A DNA stretch of 64,000 bases, taken from Prochlorococcus sp. AH-736-L23 (GTDB lineage: Bacteria > Cyanobacteriota > Cyanobacteriia > PCC-6307 > Cyanobiaceae). Positions 54,449 to 64,000 of the stretch are shown here, piece after piece. The notes under the pieces are model-generated. The model was not told the origin of the DNA. It saw only the letters and a program-made list of their open reading frames with translations, and searched no databases. The stretch's first letter is position 1, and every line of letters begins with the position of its first letter. A program made the position numbers and the translations under genes. Where the stretch lies: NCBI GenBank assembly GCA_028141225.1, contig JAOIPS010000001.1:62001-126000 (forward strand), in the 5' to 3' direction.

Positions 54449-55921
54449 TTATTTATTTTTAATCCATTGAACAAGAGTTTTAACTCCAAAACCGGTTGCA
54501 CCTGATGGATTAATGCCCTTATTCTTATCAGTCCAACAAGTCCCAGCAATATCAATATGAGCCCACTTAATCTCTTTATTAAAGAATTCCTCTAAAAACA
54601 AAGCAGCAGTTATTGATCCACCTGCTCTAGGGCCTGTATTTTTCATGTCAGCTATATGAGACTTTAACCCTTCTTTATAAGATTTTTGTAAAGGCATTTG
54701 CCATAATTCTTCTCCGGACTGGGTTGATGCAACTTTTAGATCATTTGCAAGATCGTCATTATTGCTCCAGAATCCAGCTACATCATTCCCTAGTGCAACA
54801 ACAATAGCTCCTGTTAGAGTGGCTAGATCTATTATTGAATCCGGGTTTAAATTGGATGCGTAAGTTAATGCATCAGCTAATGTAAGTCTACCCTCTGCAT
54901 CAGTATTATTTATTTCAATTGTCTTACCATTAGATGCTTTAACTACATCTCCAGGATGTACTGCAGATCCATTTATCATGTTTTCGCAAGCTGCCACAAT
55001 AAAATGAATTTCTAATCCCCTTGGTTTTATTGCTCCAAGTGCTTTTGCTGCGCCTAAAACTGCAGCGCTTCCTCCCATGTCATATTTCATCATTTCAATT
55101 TGAGAGGCTCCTACTTTCAGATTGTATCCTCCAGAATCAAAGGTTAAACCCTTCCCAACAAGCGCTATCTTTTCTCTAATAGGCCCCTCTGACTTTAAAG
55201 TAAGATGTATAAATTTAGGATCTAGATCTGAACCTTTTGCCACAGCTAAATATGCACCCATTCCTAAATCTTCACAATCTTTTGCCTCTAAAATTTTTAC
55301 TTGCAAACCATGATCTTTAGCTATTTGAGAAGCTTGTATAGACATTTCCTTAGGCGTAAGACTATTTGGAGGAGCGGCTACAAGTCTTCTAGCTAGTTCA
55401 ACACCTTCGCATATTTGTGCGGTCTCTTCAAAACTAATATTCTCAAATTTTTTTAAATTTAAAAACTCTATTTCTTTAAGAACTTTCTTTTCATTTTTTT
55501 TCTTGTTGAATCTATTGTCCTTATAGGCAGATAATCTGACTGACTGTGCTAATTGATTTATTTCTAGTTGTGTATTTATTGATTCCCAAGGTAGCAAGAT
55601 GCTGATTTTTTCATTTTTATCAACATTTTTCCTAACTAGATTTGCTATTGAGTTTTCTATATTACTTTTATTTAGGTCTTTTGATTTGCCAAGTCCAACT
55701 ATAATTAAAGTTTCTAATTTTTGATCTAAAAATTCAAAGCTTAAAGTTTTTCCTTCTTCTCCTTTGAAATTTTTTTGAGTAACTTTTTTTAGTAACAATT
55801 TTGGGTTAACAACAAATTTTATGTTTTCAAGTTGGCTCGCAATTTCCTCCTCTAAAATTCCAAAAATTAATGAAGCACCTTGCCAGTTATCTAGATTTTT
55901 TTGGAATGTGGAAAATTGCAT
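54449..55921 (-). CDS. pepA: leucyl aminopeptidase
   Basis: 490 aa, M17 family. [14 protein letters not shown] and [17 protein letters not shown] hold the metal ligands and catalytic residues; the N-terminal 160 residues are the variable hexamer domain. Removes N-terminal residues from peptides, mainly in the cytoplasm. Convergent with msrA. PepA homologues can also bind DNA, not inferred here. Confidence 0.95.
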   Translation of the reverse strand: MQFSTFQKNLDNWQGASLIFGILEEEIASQLENIKFVVNPKLLLKKVTQKNFKGEEGKTLSFEFLDQKLETLIIVGLGKSKDLNKSNIENSIANLVRKNVDKNEKISILLPWESINTQLEINQLAQSVRLSAYKDNRFNKKKNEKKVLKEIEFLNLKKFENISFEETAQICEGVELARRLVAAPPNSLTPKEMSIQASQIAKDHGLQVKILEAKDCEDLGMGAYLAVAKGSDLDPKFIHLTLKSEGPIREKIALVGKGLTFDSGGYNLKVGASQIEMMKYDMGGSAAVLGAAKALGAIKPRGLEIHFIVAACENMINGSAVHPGDVVKASNGKTIEINNTDAEGRLTLADALTYASNLNPDSIIDLATLTGAIVVALGNDVAGFWSNNDDLANDLKVASTQSGEELWQMPLQKSYKEGLKSHIADMKNTGPRAGGSITAALFLEEFFNKEIKWAHIDIAGTCWTDKNKGINPSGATGFGVKTLVQWIKNK

Positions 55922-55945
55922 TTGTAAAATTGATTTAATTAACTT

Positions 55946-56557
55946 TTAGTTGTTTGTAAAAGTAGTTGCCCACCTATCACGAGTTTCTTTATTAAAAGGT
56001 GGTAACCATAAATATATCAGTTGCTGTTCTAATTTACGTCTTAATTTTACTTCTTTAGGCACATCTAAGAAGAAACGAATATCTTGGTGACTTGAGAGTT
56101 TGGTATTTGCTAGGGCTTCTTTATAGTTCATGAGGTATTTTTTACAGTCATGTTCTCCCTTCCATCTCTTATTTGCTGAATTTGTTTCTCCTATGTATAG
56201 GATTATTTTAGAACTCTTCATCGAGTCGATTACAAAATACATTGCTGGCCCATTATGTATATATTGATTTGTTCTCCAAAAGTTCAATGATAATGGCTGT
56301 AGAGAAAACGGATCAATTTTTCTTTCATTAGAAATTGCATCTATAGGAAGACTTGTTTGGCGCAAAGTTTTATTGTGAGTATCTTTTGAAATTTTGAATT
56401 GGTGGTTATATATTCTATTTCTCCATTTAATTAAGATTTCGTCTTTGACTTTTATATTATTTGAGTGTTGAAAATTAATTGATGTAGTTATATTTGAACC
56501 AAATAATTCAAATTGTCTATTTTGGTTTGAAATATTATTTAAGTTAAATTTTTCCAA
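55946..56557 (-). CDS. GIY-YIG-like nuclease-domain protein
   Basis: 203 aa. GPAMYFVIDSMKSSKIILYIGETNSANKR looks like a GIY-YIG core (the two aromatic-hydrophobic strands, YIGET, then Arg), with Glu-His and a downstream Glu-rich helix. The N-terminal 100 residues are unassigned. A stand-alone GIY-YIG domain may be a nuclease or a DNA-repair accessory; catalysis is not shown. Just upstream of pepA on the same strand. Confidence 0.6.
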   Translation of the reverse strand: MEKFNLNNISNQNRQFELFGSNITTSINFQHSNNIKVKDEILIKWRNRIYNHQFKISKDTHNKTLRQTSLPIDAISNERKIDPFSLQPLSLNFWRTNQYIHNGPAMYFVIDSMKSSKIILYIGETNSANKRWKGEHDCKKYLMNYKEALANTKLSSHQDIRFFLDVPKEVKLRRKLEQQLIYLWLPPFNKETRDRWATTFTNN

Positions 56558-56708
56558 TACTTATAAAACATGTCTACTAAATTTAATTCTGAAAAAATAT
56601 AAATCAAAGAATTATTTATAAACTAAAATTTATTAATGTTCTAATCAATTTAAAAGATTCTTGTTATCTTGTAATTGAGCCTTAATCTTGCGAAGTATAA
56701 AAATAGAA

Positions 56709-57032
56709 ATGGGATTTTTTGAGTCAGACATTGTTCAAGAAGAAGCTAAAAAGCTTTTTACAGATTACCAAGAACTTATGAAACTTGGTTCTGATTATGG
56801 AAAATTTGACAGAGAAGGAAAAAAAATGTTTATAAAAAAAATGGAATCTCTTATGGATCGTTATAAGGTTTTCATGAAGAGATTTGAATTGTCTGAAGAT
56901 TTTCAAGCAAAAATGACAGTAGAGCAATTAAAGACACAGTTAAATCAATTTGGAATTACTCCTGACCAAATGTTCGATCAAATGAATAAAACCTTAATAA
57001 GAATGAAGGATGAACTTGATAAAACTTCTTAA
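56709..57032 (+). CDS. DUF1825 protein
   Basis: 107 aa from the ATG at 56709, which gives MGFFESDIVQEEAKKLF, the family start; the track begins seven codons earlier. The rest is helical and charged (KFDREGKKMFIKKMESLMDR). DUF1825 is conserved in cyanobacteria with no known function. tyrS follows 19 nt later. Confidence 0.85.
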   Translation: MGFFESDIVQEEAKKLFTDYQELMKLGSDYGKFDREGKKMFIKKMESLMDRYKVFMKRFELSEDFQAKMTVEQLKTQLNQFGITPDQMFDQMNKTLIRMKDELDKTS

Positions 57033-57051
57033 ATTTAACTTTTAAAGCTTT

Positions 57052-58290
57052 ATGTCAGATAATTTAATATTGCCATCATGGCTGTCAAGAGGAATAGAAG
57101 AATATTTTCCAACTAAGGGATCAGATCAAACCTTTTCGGAGATAATAAATCATGCAAAAAAAAATAATAAAAAATTAAGGGTTAAACTCGGGATCGATCC
57201 AACTGGAACAGACATTCATCTTGGGCACAGCATATTGTTTAAAAAACTTAGGGCATTCCAAGATAATGGACATATTGCAGTGTTAATTATTGGTGATTTT
57301 ACTGCTCAAATTGGAGACCCAACCGGAAAAAATAAAACAAGAGTTCAATTATCGGAAAAACAAGTTAAAGATAATGCAAAAACATACTTAACCCAACTAG
57401 GGATGGGAAAGCCAGCTAATGAATCTATTTTAGATTTTGATTCAAAAGATAGAATTGAAATTAGATACAACAGTGAATGGTTAAAAGGGTTAAATCTTAA
57501 TTCGATAATTGAATTAATGGGGAGTGCAACAGTTAGTCAAATGCTAGCCAAGGAGGAATTTAATAAAAGGTATACTTCGCAAGTTCCAATTGCTCTGCAT
57601 GAATTCTTATATCCATTATTACAAGGATACGATTCGGTAGTTGTTCAATCAGATATTGAGCTTGGAGGCACAGATCAGAAATTTAATATTGCAATAGGAA
57701 GGGATCTTCAAAGGCATTTTAAACAAGATCCTCAATTTGGTGTTCTGCTGCCAATTTTGACAGGTTTAGATGGAGTTAAGAAGATGAGTAAATCTGAATT
57801 TAATACCGTCGGTTTAACTGAAGATTCTCTTTCAATGTATTCAAAATTAGAAAAAGTACCTGATAATATAATACCCACCTATTTTGAATTACTTACTGAA
57901 TTAGATTTAAGTTTTCTGGAAAACTCAAATCCTCGTGAATTGCAGAGAAGAATGGCTTTAGAAGTTACAACTTTATTCCATGGGGCTGAAGAAGCATTAA
58001 AGGCGCAATCAAACTGCGAAAAATTATTCCTTGGACACAAAGAAAAAGTTGGAGAAATTCCAGAGATTTCTTTAAAAGAAGTAGTTTTTCCAGTAAAGTT
58101 TTTCTACTTATTAAGTTCTCTAAAACTTTTCAAATCTAGCAGCGAATCCAAAAGATCTATTAAAGGTGGGGGTGTAAAAATTGATAGTCAAAAAGTAATA
58201 AATCCTGATTTAGTTTTTAATTCAAAAAATGATTTGGAAGGAAAAATTTTGCAAATTGGAAAAAAAATAATTAAGAGGTTTGAAAACTGA
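57052..58290 (+). CDS. tyrS: tyrosyl-tRNA synthetase
   Basis: 412 aa. [20 protein letters not shown] is the HIGH signature, [10 protein letters not shown] reads the tyrosine site and [12 protein letters not shown] is KMSKS. A C-terminal S4-type RNA-binding domain follows. Class I enzyme charging tRNA-Tyr. pyrF starts 3 nt after its stop. Confidence 0.96.
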   Translation: MSDNLILPSWLSRGIEEYFPTKGSDQTFSEIINHAKKNNKKLRVKLGIDPTGTDIHLGHSILFKKLRAFQDNGHIAVLIIGDFTAQIGDPTGKNKTRVQLSEKQVKDNAKTYLTQLGMGKPANESILDFDSKDRIEIRYNSEWLKGLNLNSIIELMGSATVSQMLAKEEFNKRYTSQVPIALHEFLYPLLQGYDSVVVQSDIELGGTDQKFNIAIGRDLQRHFKQDPQFGVLLPILTGLDGVKKMSKSEFNTVGLTEDSLSMYSKLEKVPDNIIPTYFELLTELDLSFLENSNPRELQRRMALEVTTLFHGAEEALKAQSNCEKLFLGHKEKVGEIPEISLKEVVFPVKFFYLLSSLKLFKSSSESKRSIKGGGVKIDSQKVINPDLVFNSKNDLEGKILQIGKKIIKRFEN

Positions 58291-58293
58291 AAA

Positions 58294-59025
58294 TTGATGA
58301 ATAACAGATTTAATTCAGAAGATAAAATAATTTTGGCAATTGATGGATTAGATGTAAATCAAGCAAAATTACTTTTGGAAAAATGTCCTAATATTAAGTG
58401 GGTTAAAGTTGGGTTAGAACTTTTTGTTAGGGAAGGTCCAAGAGTTATTGAAATATTAAAAGGTTTAAATAAAAAAATTTTTTTAGACTTAAAATTTCAT
58501 GATATTCCAAATACCATGCTTGCAGCATGTTTCCAAGTTTCAAAATTAGGGGTTGATATAATTTCTATTCATGCTTCAGCAGGTTTAAAAGCTCTTAAGG
58601 ATTCGAAAAAAGCATCTTTAGAAGGAGCCACCTCAGTCAGTGTAAAACCTCCATTGGTTGTAGGAATAACTGTTTTAACAAGCTTTTCTCTTAAAGATTT
58701 TCAAACTGATCTTGATAGAAATGATTCAATTGAAGAAAATGTATTGAGACTTGCAAAGTTGTCTTTTGATGCCGGACTAGATGGATGTGTTTGTTCCCCT
58801 TGGGAGGTAAAAATGTTGAGATCTATTTATAAGGATAATTTTGAACTTATTACACCAGGTATCAGATTAAATATTGACAATAAAGATGATCAAAATAGAA
58901 TTATGACTCCCTATGAAGCTATAGATAATGGCGCTTCTAAGTTGGTCATTGGTAGATCAATTTCAAAAGCTATAAATCCTAATAAAGCTCTAATAGAAAT
59001 ATTTAAATCTATTGATTCTGATTAA
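58294..59025 (+). CDS. pyrF: orotidine-5'-phosphate decarboxylase
   Basis: 243 aa with TTG at 58294, or 242 aa with ATG at 58297; either suits the family. [20 protein letters not shown], then [20 protein letters not shown] with the catalytic Lys/Asp set, and TPGIRLN. Makes UMP from OMP. Overlaps convergent plsY by 17 nt. Confidence 0.95.
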   Translation: MMNNRFNSEDKIILAIDGLDVNQAKLLLEKCPNIKWVKVGLELFVREGPRVIEILKGLNKKIFLDLKFHDIPNTMLAACFQVSKLGVDIISIHASAGLKALKDSKKASLEGATSVSVKPPLVVGITVLTSFSLKDFQTDLDRNDSIEENVLRLAKLSFDAGLDGCVCSPWEVKMLRSIYKDNFELITPGIRLNIDNKDDQNRIMTPYEAIDNGASKLVIGRSISKAINPNKALIEIFKSIDSD

Positions 59026-59602
59026 TTTTGGATTCTTTTCCCTTAAGCAATCTTGTTATGTTTGTTCTATGTTTCCAGATTACTAATAATGCAACAATTA
59101 AACTTATAAAAAAGTATGAGTGCATAAATTTACCTAGGTAAAAAAACATAAAAATAGGAAGTAAGATTGCAGCTGAAATACTTGATAAAGAAACAAATTT
59201 AGTTTTTGTTAGGACTATTAAAAAAATGCCAAGAGATGCGAGTCCAACTTTCCAAGAAAGAGCTAAAAACATACCTAATCCAGTTGCAACAGCTTTCCCT
59301 CCTTTACCTCTAAGCCATATTGGCCAAATATGTCCTGAGATAGCGGATATCCCTGCTATAACTTCTATTAATCCTTGATCTGTGTAATATTGAGCAATTT
59401 TTACTGCAATAAGGCCTTTCCCAACGTCAATGATAAATACAAAAAGTGCTGGCCATTTCCCAACATTTCTTAGGACATTTGTGGCACCTGTAGATCCAGA
59501 ACCTATAGTTCTTAGATCTATATTTTTGAGATATTTTCCAATTAAAAAACCTGTCGGGAGTGATCCTAAAAGATAACTTGAAAAAATTACTAAGATATTC
59601 AT
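59009..59602 (-). CDS. plsY: acyl-phosphate:glycerol-3-phosphate acyltransferase
   Basis: 197 aa with about five membrane helices. [16 protein letters not shown] is the conserved first loop and [20 protein letters not shown] the third. Catalyses the first acylation of glycerol-3-phosphate using acyl-phosphate in the inner membrane. Last gene of the minus-strand run with DUF3086, 5 nt behind. Confidence 0.93.
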   Translation of the reverse strand: MNILVIFSSYLLGSLPTGFLIGKYLKNIDLRTIGSGSTGATNVLRNVGKWPALFVFIIDVGKGLIAVKIAQYYTDQGLIEVIAGISAISGHIWPIWLRGKGGKAVATGLGMFLALSWKVGLASLGIFLIVLTKTKFVSLSSISAAILLPIFMFFYLGKFMHSYFFISLIVALLVIWKHRTNITRLLKGKESKINQNQ

Positions 59603-59607
59603 AAAGC

Positions 59608-60618
59608 TTAGTTTAGTTCAAGATCATCGTAAATTTCATTATCTGAACCAGCAAATGCAACCCATAATGGGAATTGAAGGATTGGAATTTCAACAGAGGT
59701 TTCTGCTGCATCAATGATAATAAATGGCAATTCTTCATTCGCTTCTAATCTATCAGCTCTCTCGATGACACCTTCAGGCCTTTCAAAAAGAACAATCCCA
59801 CTATTAGGTCCAAAGTCATCCCTTGTTAGACCAAGTGAATCTTGAAGAATTCTTCTCCATTCTCCCAATCGTTCAGGCTGCGAAGCTAAAATAAGAGTCT
59901 GAAATTGATCTCCATATAATTCGCCAAGAATAGATATTAAGCCAGCTGAAAACAAGGCATTTTTTTGTCGAGATCCTCTACTTTCAAGAGAACCTCTTCC
60001 GCCCATGTTAAAGAACCAATCATCCATAATTTCTATATCTGAGGAATCAAGACTCCGTCTTAATTTCCAAGGTTCTGCATAAAAGTCAGGTTGTTCTGTG
60101 AAACTTGAAAAGCAACTTTTTATAATCTCTTCATCTGGCTTAAATGTCTCGGAAAGAGCAGGAACATTAACTACATTATTTTCCCTATTGTCTTGCTTTT
60201 TCTCATCAAGGGGAGAAGGCTTTACGATTATTGGTTGAGAAACTAATTCAAGTTTCTCTACGTTTTGTGAAAGATTCTGCAAAGCTCCAGTTAAGTACTC
60301 TTGAAAGCCTTTAACTCTTTTAGCAATATTATCTGACTGTCCTTTAAAATTAGACTCAATGTCTTTTTCTATTTCATTTTTTTTTGTTTCTAACTCTTTT
60401 ATTTCTTTAACTAAAGAATCTTTTTTTGAAAAGAGATCTCTAAAAATTTCATTAGACATTTCATCAAAAGATTTAGTTGATTTATCGTTTTTCGGTGTAA
60501 TTTTTCTATTTTGAGTTGTATTTTTCTTACTAATTTGTTTTGTTTTATCATCTGAAATTGACTTATCTATTTTTAATTCCTTTTCAGGATTATTTTCGGA
60601 AATTTCTGTATTGGTCAT
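59608..60618 (-). CDS. DUF3086 protein
   Basis: 336 aa. Disordered Lys/Thr-rich N-terminus (1-55), a coiled coil ([20 protein letters not shown]), then a folded C-terminal part (about 170-336) with [19 protein letters not shown] and [23 protein letters not shown]3086 is a cyanobacterial family of unknown function. In the plsY run, suggesting a lipid or envelope link (inference). Confidence 0.8.
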   Translation of the reverse strand: MTNTEISENNPEKELKIDKSISDDKTKQISKKNTTQNRKITPKNDKSTKSFDEMSNEIFRDLFSKKDSLVKEIKELETKKNEIEKDIESNFKGQSDNIAKRVKGFQEYLTGALQNLSQNVEKLELVSQPIIVKPSPLDEKKQDNRENNVVNVPALSETFKPDEEIIKSCFSSFTEQPDFYAEPWKLRRSLDSSDIEIMDDWFFNMGGRGSLESRGSRQKNALFSAGLISILGELYGDQFQTLILASQPERLGEWRRILQDSLGLTRDDFGPNSGIVLFERPEGVIERADRLEANEELPFIIIDAAETSVEIPILQFPLWVAFAGSDNEIYDDLELN

Positions 60619-60653
60619 TTAAATAATTTTGATAATTAGGCAAAGTCTGAATT

Positions 60654-61070
60654 TTAAGAATTTTTAATTTCCAGGGAGTCAACTTTTTTTATGAGCTCAT
60701 CTTTTAATTGCTTAGGATTAAATAAAATTGGTAATAAATGAGGACTTGACTTTTCTCTAAAATAAAAAATACCTGGGATAATAGGGAAAAAGAATTTCCA
60801 TGATATCCAGTTCTTGAATGGAAAAGTTCTAATCTCTTTCCCTAATTGTAAAACGATAAAATCATCATTTGTTATTTTTATTCTCAAGGTGAATGACTGA
60901 AGTAATAAAAAAAAGCTAAAAGAAGCAAAAACTATTGTTGGCAAAGAACCAATATTCAAAAACAAAAGCATAAAACTTAAAACTATTAGAATGATTGGCA
61001 ACTGAAATGAAGGAGATATTATTACTGGCTCCTTTTTTTTTGATTTAGTATTAAACATAGGATCATCCAA
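60654..61070 (-). CDS. DUF3119 membrane protein
   Basis: 138 aa. Two adjacent membrane segments (FQLPIILIVLSFMLLFLNIG; IVFASFSFFLLLQSF) and a soluble end with EIRTFPFKNWISWKFF and LPILFNPKQLKDEL. Matches DUF3119, which is restricted to cyanobacteria and plastids as far as I know. Its start overlaps mlaE by 8 nt, so coupled. Confidence 0.82.
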   Translation of the reverse strand: MDDPMFNTKSKKKEPVIISPSFQLPIILIVLSFMLLFLNIGSLPTIVFASFSFFLLLQSFTLRIKITNDDFIVLQLGKEIRTFPFKNWISWKFFFPIIPGIFYFREKSSPHLLPILFNPKQLKDELIKKVDSLEIKNS

Positions 61071-61818
61071 ATAAAATTTGCGTTAGTAATACATCCATTA
61101 AAGATACAGTAACGAGAGTCATTACAACTGCACCTGTTGTACTTGTTCCAACTTCTTTTGGACCTCCTTTGGTTGTAAGTCCATATCCACAAGCAATGAT
61201 TGAAATAAGTAATCCGAACACTACCGATTTTATTAACATTGAAGTTAAGTCTGCACTGGTTAAACTCACATTGCCTGATTTTACAGATGTCCAAAAAACT
61301 ATTGGAGGAACTTTATAAAAAATTGTGCTCCAAATTTGTCCACTCCATAAAGCTACAGATAAAAACAAAAGACACTGTATTGGAGACATTATTACCATCG
61401 ATAGTAACCTTGGGACTACCAAATATTGGACTGGTTCGGTCCTTAACATGGTTATTGCCTCAATTTGTTCTGTGACTTTCATAGTACCCAGTTGAGCAGC
61501 ATAGGCAGTTGCAACCTTTCCAGTCATTAAAGTAGCAGTTAGAAGAGGAGCCATTTCTCTCGCCATGCCTACTGCTAATAAACCTCCAATTTCACTTGAA
61601 ACCCCCATACTTGTAAGTTGTGATGCAACTTGAATATTAAAAACTGTACCTGCGGCAATTCCCGTAATTAATACAATTAACAAACTGCCAGGACCTGACT
61701 CCATAAGTTGCTCAAAGAGATCATTTTTGGAAATTTTACCCTTAAAGATAAAATTAATTGCTTGCCCGCCAATGACTAGGCTGCTTAGAAGTCTTTTGAA
61801 AAAATCAAGGTAATACAT
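61063..61818 (-). CDS. MlaE-family ABC transporter permease (TGD1-like)
   Basis: 251 aa, about six hydrophobic stretches. GMAREMAPLLTATLMTGKVA and LGTMKVTEQIEAITMLRTEP are MlaE signatures. MlaE permeases move phospholipid between inner and outer membranes with an ATPase and an MCE-domain protein; the chloroplast relative TGD1 imports lipid. The partner genes are not in this window. Overlaps DUF3119 by 8 nt. Confidence 0.88.
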   Translation of the reverse strand: MYYLDFFKRLLSSLVIGGQAINFIFKGKISKNDLFEQLMESGPGSLLIVLITGIAAGTVFNIQVASQLTSMGVSSEIGGLLAVGMAREMAPLLTATLMTGKVATAYAAQLGTMKVTEQIEAITMLRTEPVQYLVVPRLLSMVIMSPIQCLLFLSVALWSGQIWSTIFYKVPPIVFWTSVKSGNVSLTSADLTSMLIKSVVFGLLISIIACGYGLTTKGGPKEVGTSTTGAVVMTLVTVSLMDVLLTQILFG

Positions 61819-61827
61819 ATCTTTATA

Positions 61828-63225
61828 TTAGTTTGTAATTAATTTTCGATCCCATTTTCTCATGATTAAAAGACCAAAGATTACCAATATTGAGGGTATA
61901 AAACCAATACATAATCTAATAGTTAATTGTGCTGAGTAGCATTGTTCAATAATATTTAGGCCATCTTTATCAACAAAGCATGATTGATAACCTGATAAAT
62001 ACAATAAAAATCCTAATAATTGAACACTAAACGCGATACCAATCTTCTGAATAAGTACCATCCAAGCAGTATATAATCCTGCTGGTTTCTCTGGGTCTTC
62101 GTCTATTGCATCAGGAAGTAGTGACCAAGGGATAAGAAAAGCGGTTGAAGCTCCAATGCCAATAAGACAGATTATGAAAATTAAAAGAATGAACAGAAAT
62201 ATGTCGCTGGCATTCAGGAATAAACTATCTCCAGCTTCTGAAATTTTTGATAATGAAGGTAAAAATAAAGCTGCTGTACATGAAATAATCCACATAATCG
62301 CTCCATAGTTTAACGCTGAAATCCTGTTCAATTTATTTGATACTCTGGTCCATATTTGTAAACCCACTAAAGCGCTAATTTGAAAAGGTATCGGGATCCA
62401 CTTCGCAATATATGTTGGTACGTTCAGTACATCCTCTACATAGATTAAAGCTACTGTTTGCATTAATTGTAAGGCGCACCAGAGAAGAATATAGAGCGTA
62501 ATAACTTTTAGAAATTTTTTATTTCTGAAGATCCTTTTGAATTGAAGTGTTATAGCTTCAACTTTTCCTGAAGGCTTTCTTGCTTTTTTTGCGAATGGAG
62601 CTAATCCCCAACAAGAAATTAATGTTGCAGCAACTGCAATGCATCCGCTTATTTTACCCATTAAAAAATATTCATTATTTGCTGATCCTTCGGAACCTAA
62701 TACAACTCCAGCAATTATTAAACCAGTTAGTCCTGCGATTATTGAGCCAGTAAATCTAGATGCGTTTAGTCTTGTTCTTATTGCTGTTTTTTCAGAAATT
62801 TCAGTAGAAAGAGCTGCGAAAGGAAGATTAATACTTGTATAAGCAGTCATTACGATTATAGAAATTATGGCATAGTAAATAGTCTTGGTTAGCACTGAAC
62901 CAGTGGGTGTCCACCAAATCGCAGCTAAAGAGAAACCAAGGGGAACAGATGCTGCTACCATCCAAGGGATTCTAGGCCCCCATCTTGATTTAGTACGATC
63001 ACTTAACCATCCAATTAACGGATCATTTACTGCATCCCATATCTTTATCAACATTAATAATGATCCTGCAATTATTACTGGTAAACCAGCAGAAATAAAG
63101 AATTTGAAGAGAAAAAAACCAAATTGTGTCGCGACTAAACCTGTGCCTGCATCTCCTAGCCCATAAGAGAACATTAATCGTGTTGTTGATCTAGAAATAT
63201 TTTTTTTCGAGTGTGAATTTTCCAA
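61828..63225 (-). CDS. MFS transporter, GPH (sugar:cation symporter) type
   Basis: 465 aa, twelve hydrophobic segments. FSYGLGDAGTGLVATQFGFF, then IKIWDAVNDPLIGWLSDRTK (the GPH loop after helix 2) and PFAALSTEISEKTAIRTRLN are typical. Such carriers take up glycosides, pentoses or other organic solutes with Na+ or H+; the substrate here is unknown. Upstream of mlaE by 9 nt; head-to-head with tRNA-Gly. Confidence 0.85.
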   Translation of the reverse strand: MENSHSKKNISRSTTRLMFSYGLGDAGTGLVATQFGFFLFKFFISAGLPVIIAGSLLMLIKIWDAVNDPLIGWLSDRTKSRWGPRIPWMVAASVPLGFSLAAIWWTPTGSVLTKTIYYAIISIIVMTAYTSINLPFAALSTEISEKTAIRTRLNASRFTGSIIAGLTGLIIAGVVLGSEGSANNEYFLMGKISGCIAVAATLISCWGLAPFAKKARKPSGKVEAITLQFKRIFRNKKFLKVITLYILLWCALQLMQTVALIYVEDVLNVPTYIAKWIPIPFQISALVGLQIWTRVSNKLNRISALNYGAIMWIISCTAALFLPSLSKISEAGDSLFLNASDIFLFILLIFIICLIGIGASTAFLIPWSLLPDAIDEDPEKPAGLYTAWMVLIQKIGIAFSVQLLGFLLYLSGYQSCFVDKDGLNIIEQCYSAQLTIRLCIGFIPSILVIFGLLIMRKWDRKLITN

Positions 63226-63286
63226 TCTTTTTACTTTGTTTATTGTTTGATAATGTATTATTGCAATGGTAATTCTATTACTTAAT

Positions 63287-63357
63287 GCGGGCGTGGTTTA
63301 GTGGTAAAACCTCAGCCTTCCAAGCTGAAGATGCGGGTTCGATTCCCGCCGCCCGCT
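63287..63357 (+). tRNA. tRNA-Gly(UCC)
   Basis: A 71-nt cloverleaf starting GCGGGCG with anticodon loop CTTCCAA (anticodon TCC) and T arm GCGGG-TTCGATT-CCCGC; acceptor closes GCGGGCG/CGCCCGC. U33 is present here, unlike the tRNA-Val. CCA is not encoded; the final T is the discriminator. Reads GGA and GGG. Confidence 0.95.
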
Positions 63358-63358
63358 T

Positions 63359-64000
63359 TTAGAATAAATTATTTTTTGCCCCAAAAACTTCTTCTGAAAT
63401 GATTAGTAAAGAGCTTCTACTCTTTATTGAAACAGATTTTTCATTAATAGTTAAGGGTTCAAAAATCTCAGACATGCTAGTGTCGATAACTTTTAACCAA
63501 TTATATTTACATTTCGGCAAGGGGAAATCGATACTTTTTGAATATGCATTTAAACCTATCCAAACCAGCGGATTAGTATTGTCTTTGTTAATGCTAAAGG
63601 CTACTGTGTGAGACCAACTACTCCAATCGGGGCTATCTAACTTTGTTCCATGCCAATGATATGTTGGAATATTTTCATTGGTTTGATTATTAGGGAAGAA
63701 TGATGGATTGAAAATGTTTATTAGGTTTTTTCGGATTTTTATGACGTATTTAAAAAATTCTAATAATTCCAAATCTTGTTGACCATGCTCCCAATTCATC
63801 CAGCCCAATAAATTATTTTGGCACCAAGAATTGTTGTTACCGCCTTGTGATCTTCCTATTTCATCACCCATAAGTATCATTGGAACACCTTTAGAGATAA
63901 GTAAACTAAGAACAAGATTTTTTTGTTGCCTTTTTCTTAAATCATTGATTAATAAATTCGTAGTTGGTCCCTCAGTACCATGATTCCAAGAATTGTTATG
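63359..64000 (-). CDS. glgX: glycogen-debranching/isoamylase-type enzyme, 3' part (5' outside window)
   Basis: The frame runs open from 63359 to the window edge at 64000 (213 codons); the ORF track shows only the part after the first Met. NSWNHGTEGPTTN, LISKGVPMILMGDEIGRSQ and GNNNSWCQNN are the GlgX/TreX active-site and sugar-binding motifs of GH13. It hydrolyses alpha-1,6 branches of glycogen. The stop lies 1 nt from the tRNA-Gly 3' end, tail-to-tail. Confidence 0.85.
   Translation of the reverse strand, partial: HNNSWNHGTEGPTTNLLINDLRKRQQKNLVLSLLISKGVPMILMGDEIGRSQGGNNNSWCQNNLLGWMNWEHGQQDLELLEFFKYVIKIRKNLINIFNPSFFPNNQTNENIPTYHWHGTKLDSPDWSSWSHTVAFSINKDNTNPLVWIGLNAYSKSIDFPLPKCKYNWLKVIDTSMSEIFEPLTINEKSVSIKSRSSLLIISEEVFGAKNNLF

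Noticed and set aside
1-64000. CRISPR arrays, insertion sequences, phage integrase or replication origin
   Set aside because: No regularly spaced repeats, transposase or integrase motifs, and no DnaA-box cluster were seen on reading both strands.

Overview
The window looks like a chromosomal segment of a high-light-adapted Prochlorococcus (marine picocyanobacterium). This identification is an inference from gene content. The DNA is strongly AT-rich. It carries a plant-type 2Fe-2S ferredoxin, three high-light-inducible (HLIP) genes, a photosystem II S4-domain protein, the cyanobacterial kinase NblS, and kaiB-kaiC with no kaiA beside them. There are also many picocyanobacterial small proteins and DUF families (DUF1825, DUF3086, DUF3119, DUF1543, DUF2214). 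I see no insertion sequence, CRISPR array, rRNA operon or prophage module. Layout: positions 1-20000 are gene-sparse for large proteins but rich in microproteins (30-70 aa, many with one membrane segment). Most of these are below the cutoff of the supplied ORF track and were read by hand. This part also holds the HLIP cluster, an LptF/LptG-like permease, a DUF938 methyltransferase, two unlike fatty-acid desaturases, DUF805, a cupin and an EamA permease. It contains the most regulatory structure: consensus promoter-like sites, perfect inverted repeats and a terminator-like hairpin with no gene in front of it. Positions 20000-33000 hold metabolic and stress genes: an HI0933-type flavoprotein, a GAF-domain protein, DUF2214 and DUF1643 proteins, a pirin, murD, a short-chain dehydrogenase, a stand-alone NAD-dependent ligase adenylation domain, a photolyase-like FAD protein with an unusual domain order, DoxX, a PPOX-type flavoprotein, tRNA-Val and the PSII S4-domain gene.

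Positions 33000-64000 are dense housekeeping sequence. It runs serA-prmA, petF, a lumenal pentapeptide protein, rnz, a SpoIID-like protein, truB, rpmA-rplU, kaiB-kaiC, nblS-purD and purC. Next comes an outer-membrane block (bamA-lpxC-fabZ-lpxA-lpxB) followed by msrA, pepA, tyrS and pyrF. Then comes a minus-strand run (MFS transporter, MlaE permease, DUF3119, DUF3086, plsY), tRNA-Gly and the 3' part of a glycogen-debranching enzyme that leaves the window.

How the genes fit together: BamA, LpxC/A/B and the LptF/G-like permease belong to outer-membrane and lipid A biogenesis. MlaE, PlsY, FabZ and the desaturases belong to membrane lipids. KaiB, KaiC and NblS link timing and light stress. HLIPs, ferredoxin, the PSII S4 protein and MsrA belong to photosynthesis and photo-oxidative stress. 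The most unusual items are the ligase adenylation-domain protein next to the photolyase-like protein, a switch-like 17-nt inverted repeat around a terminator hairpin at 949-1150, a promoter with a palindromic spacer that recurs, and a tRNA-Val with C at position 33. Strain identity, expression and all small ORFs remain unverified because no search could be run.
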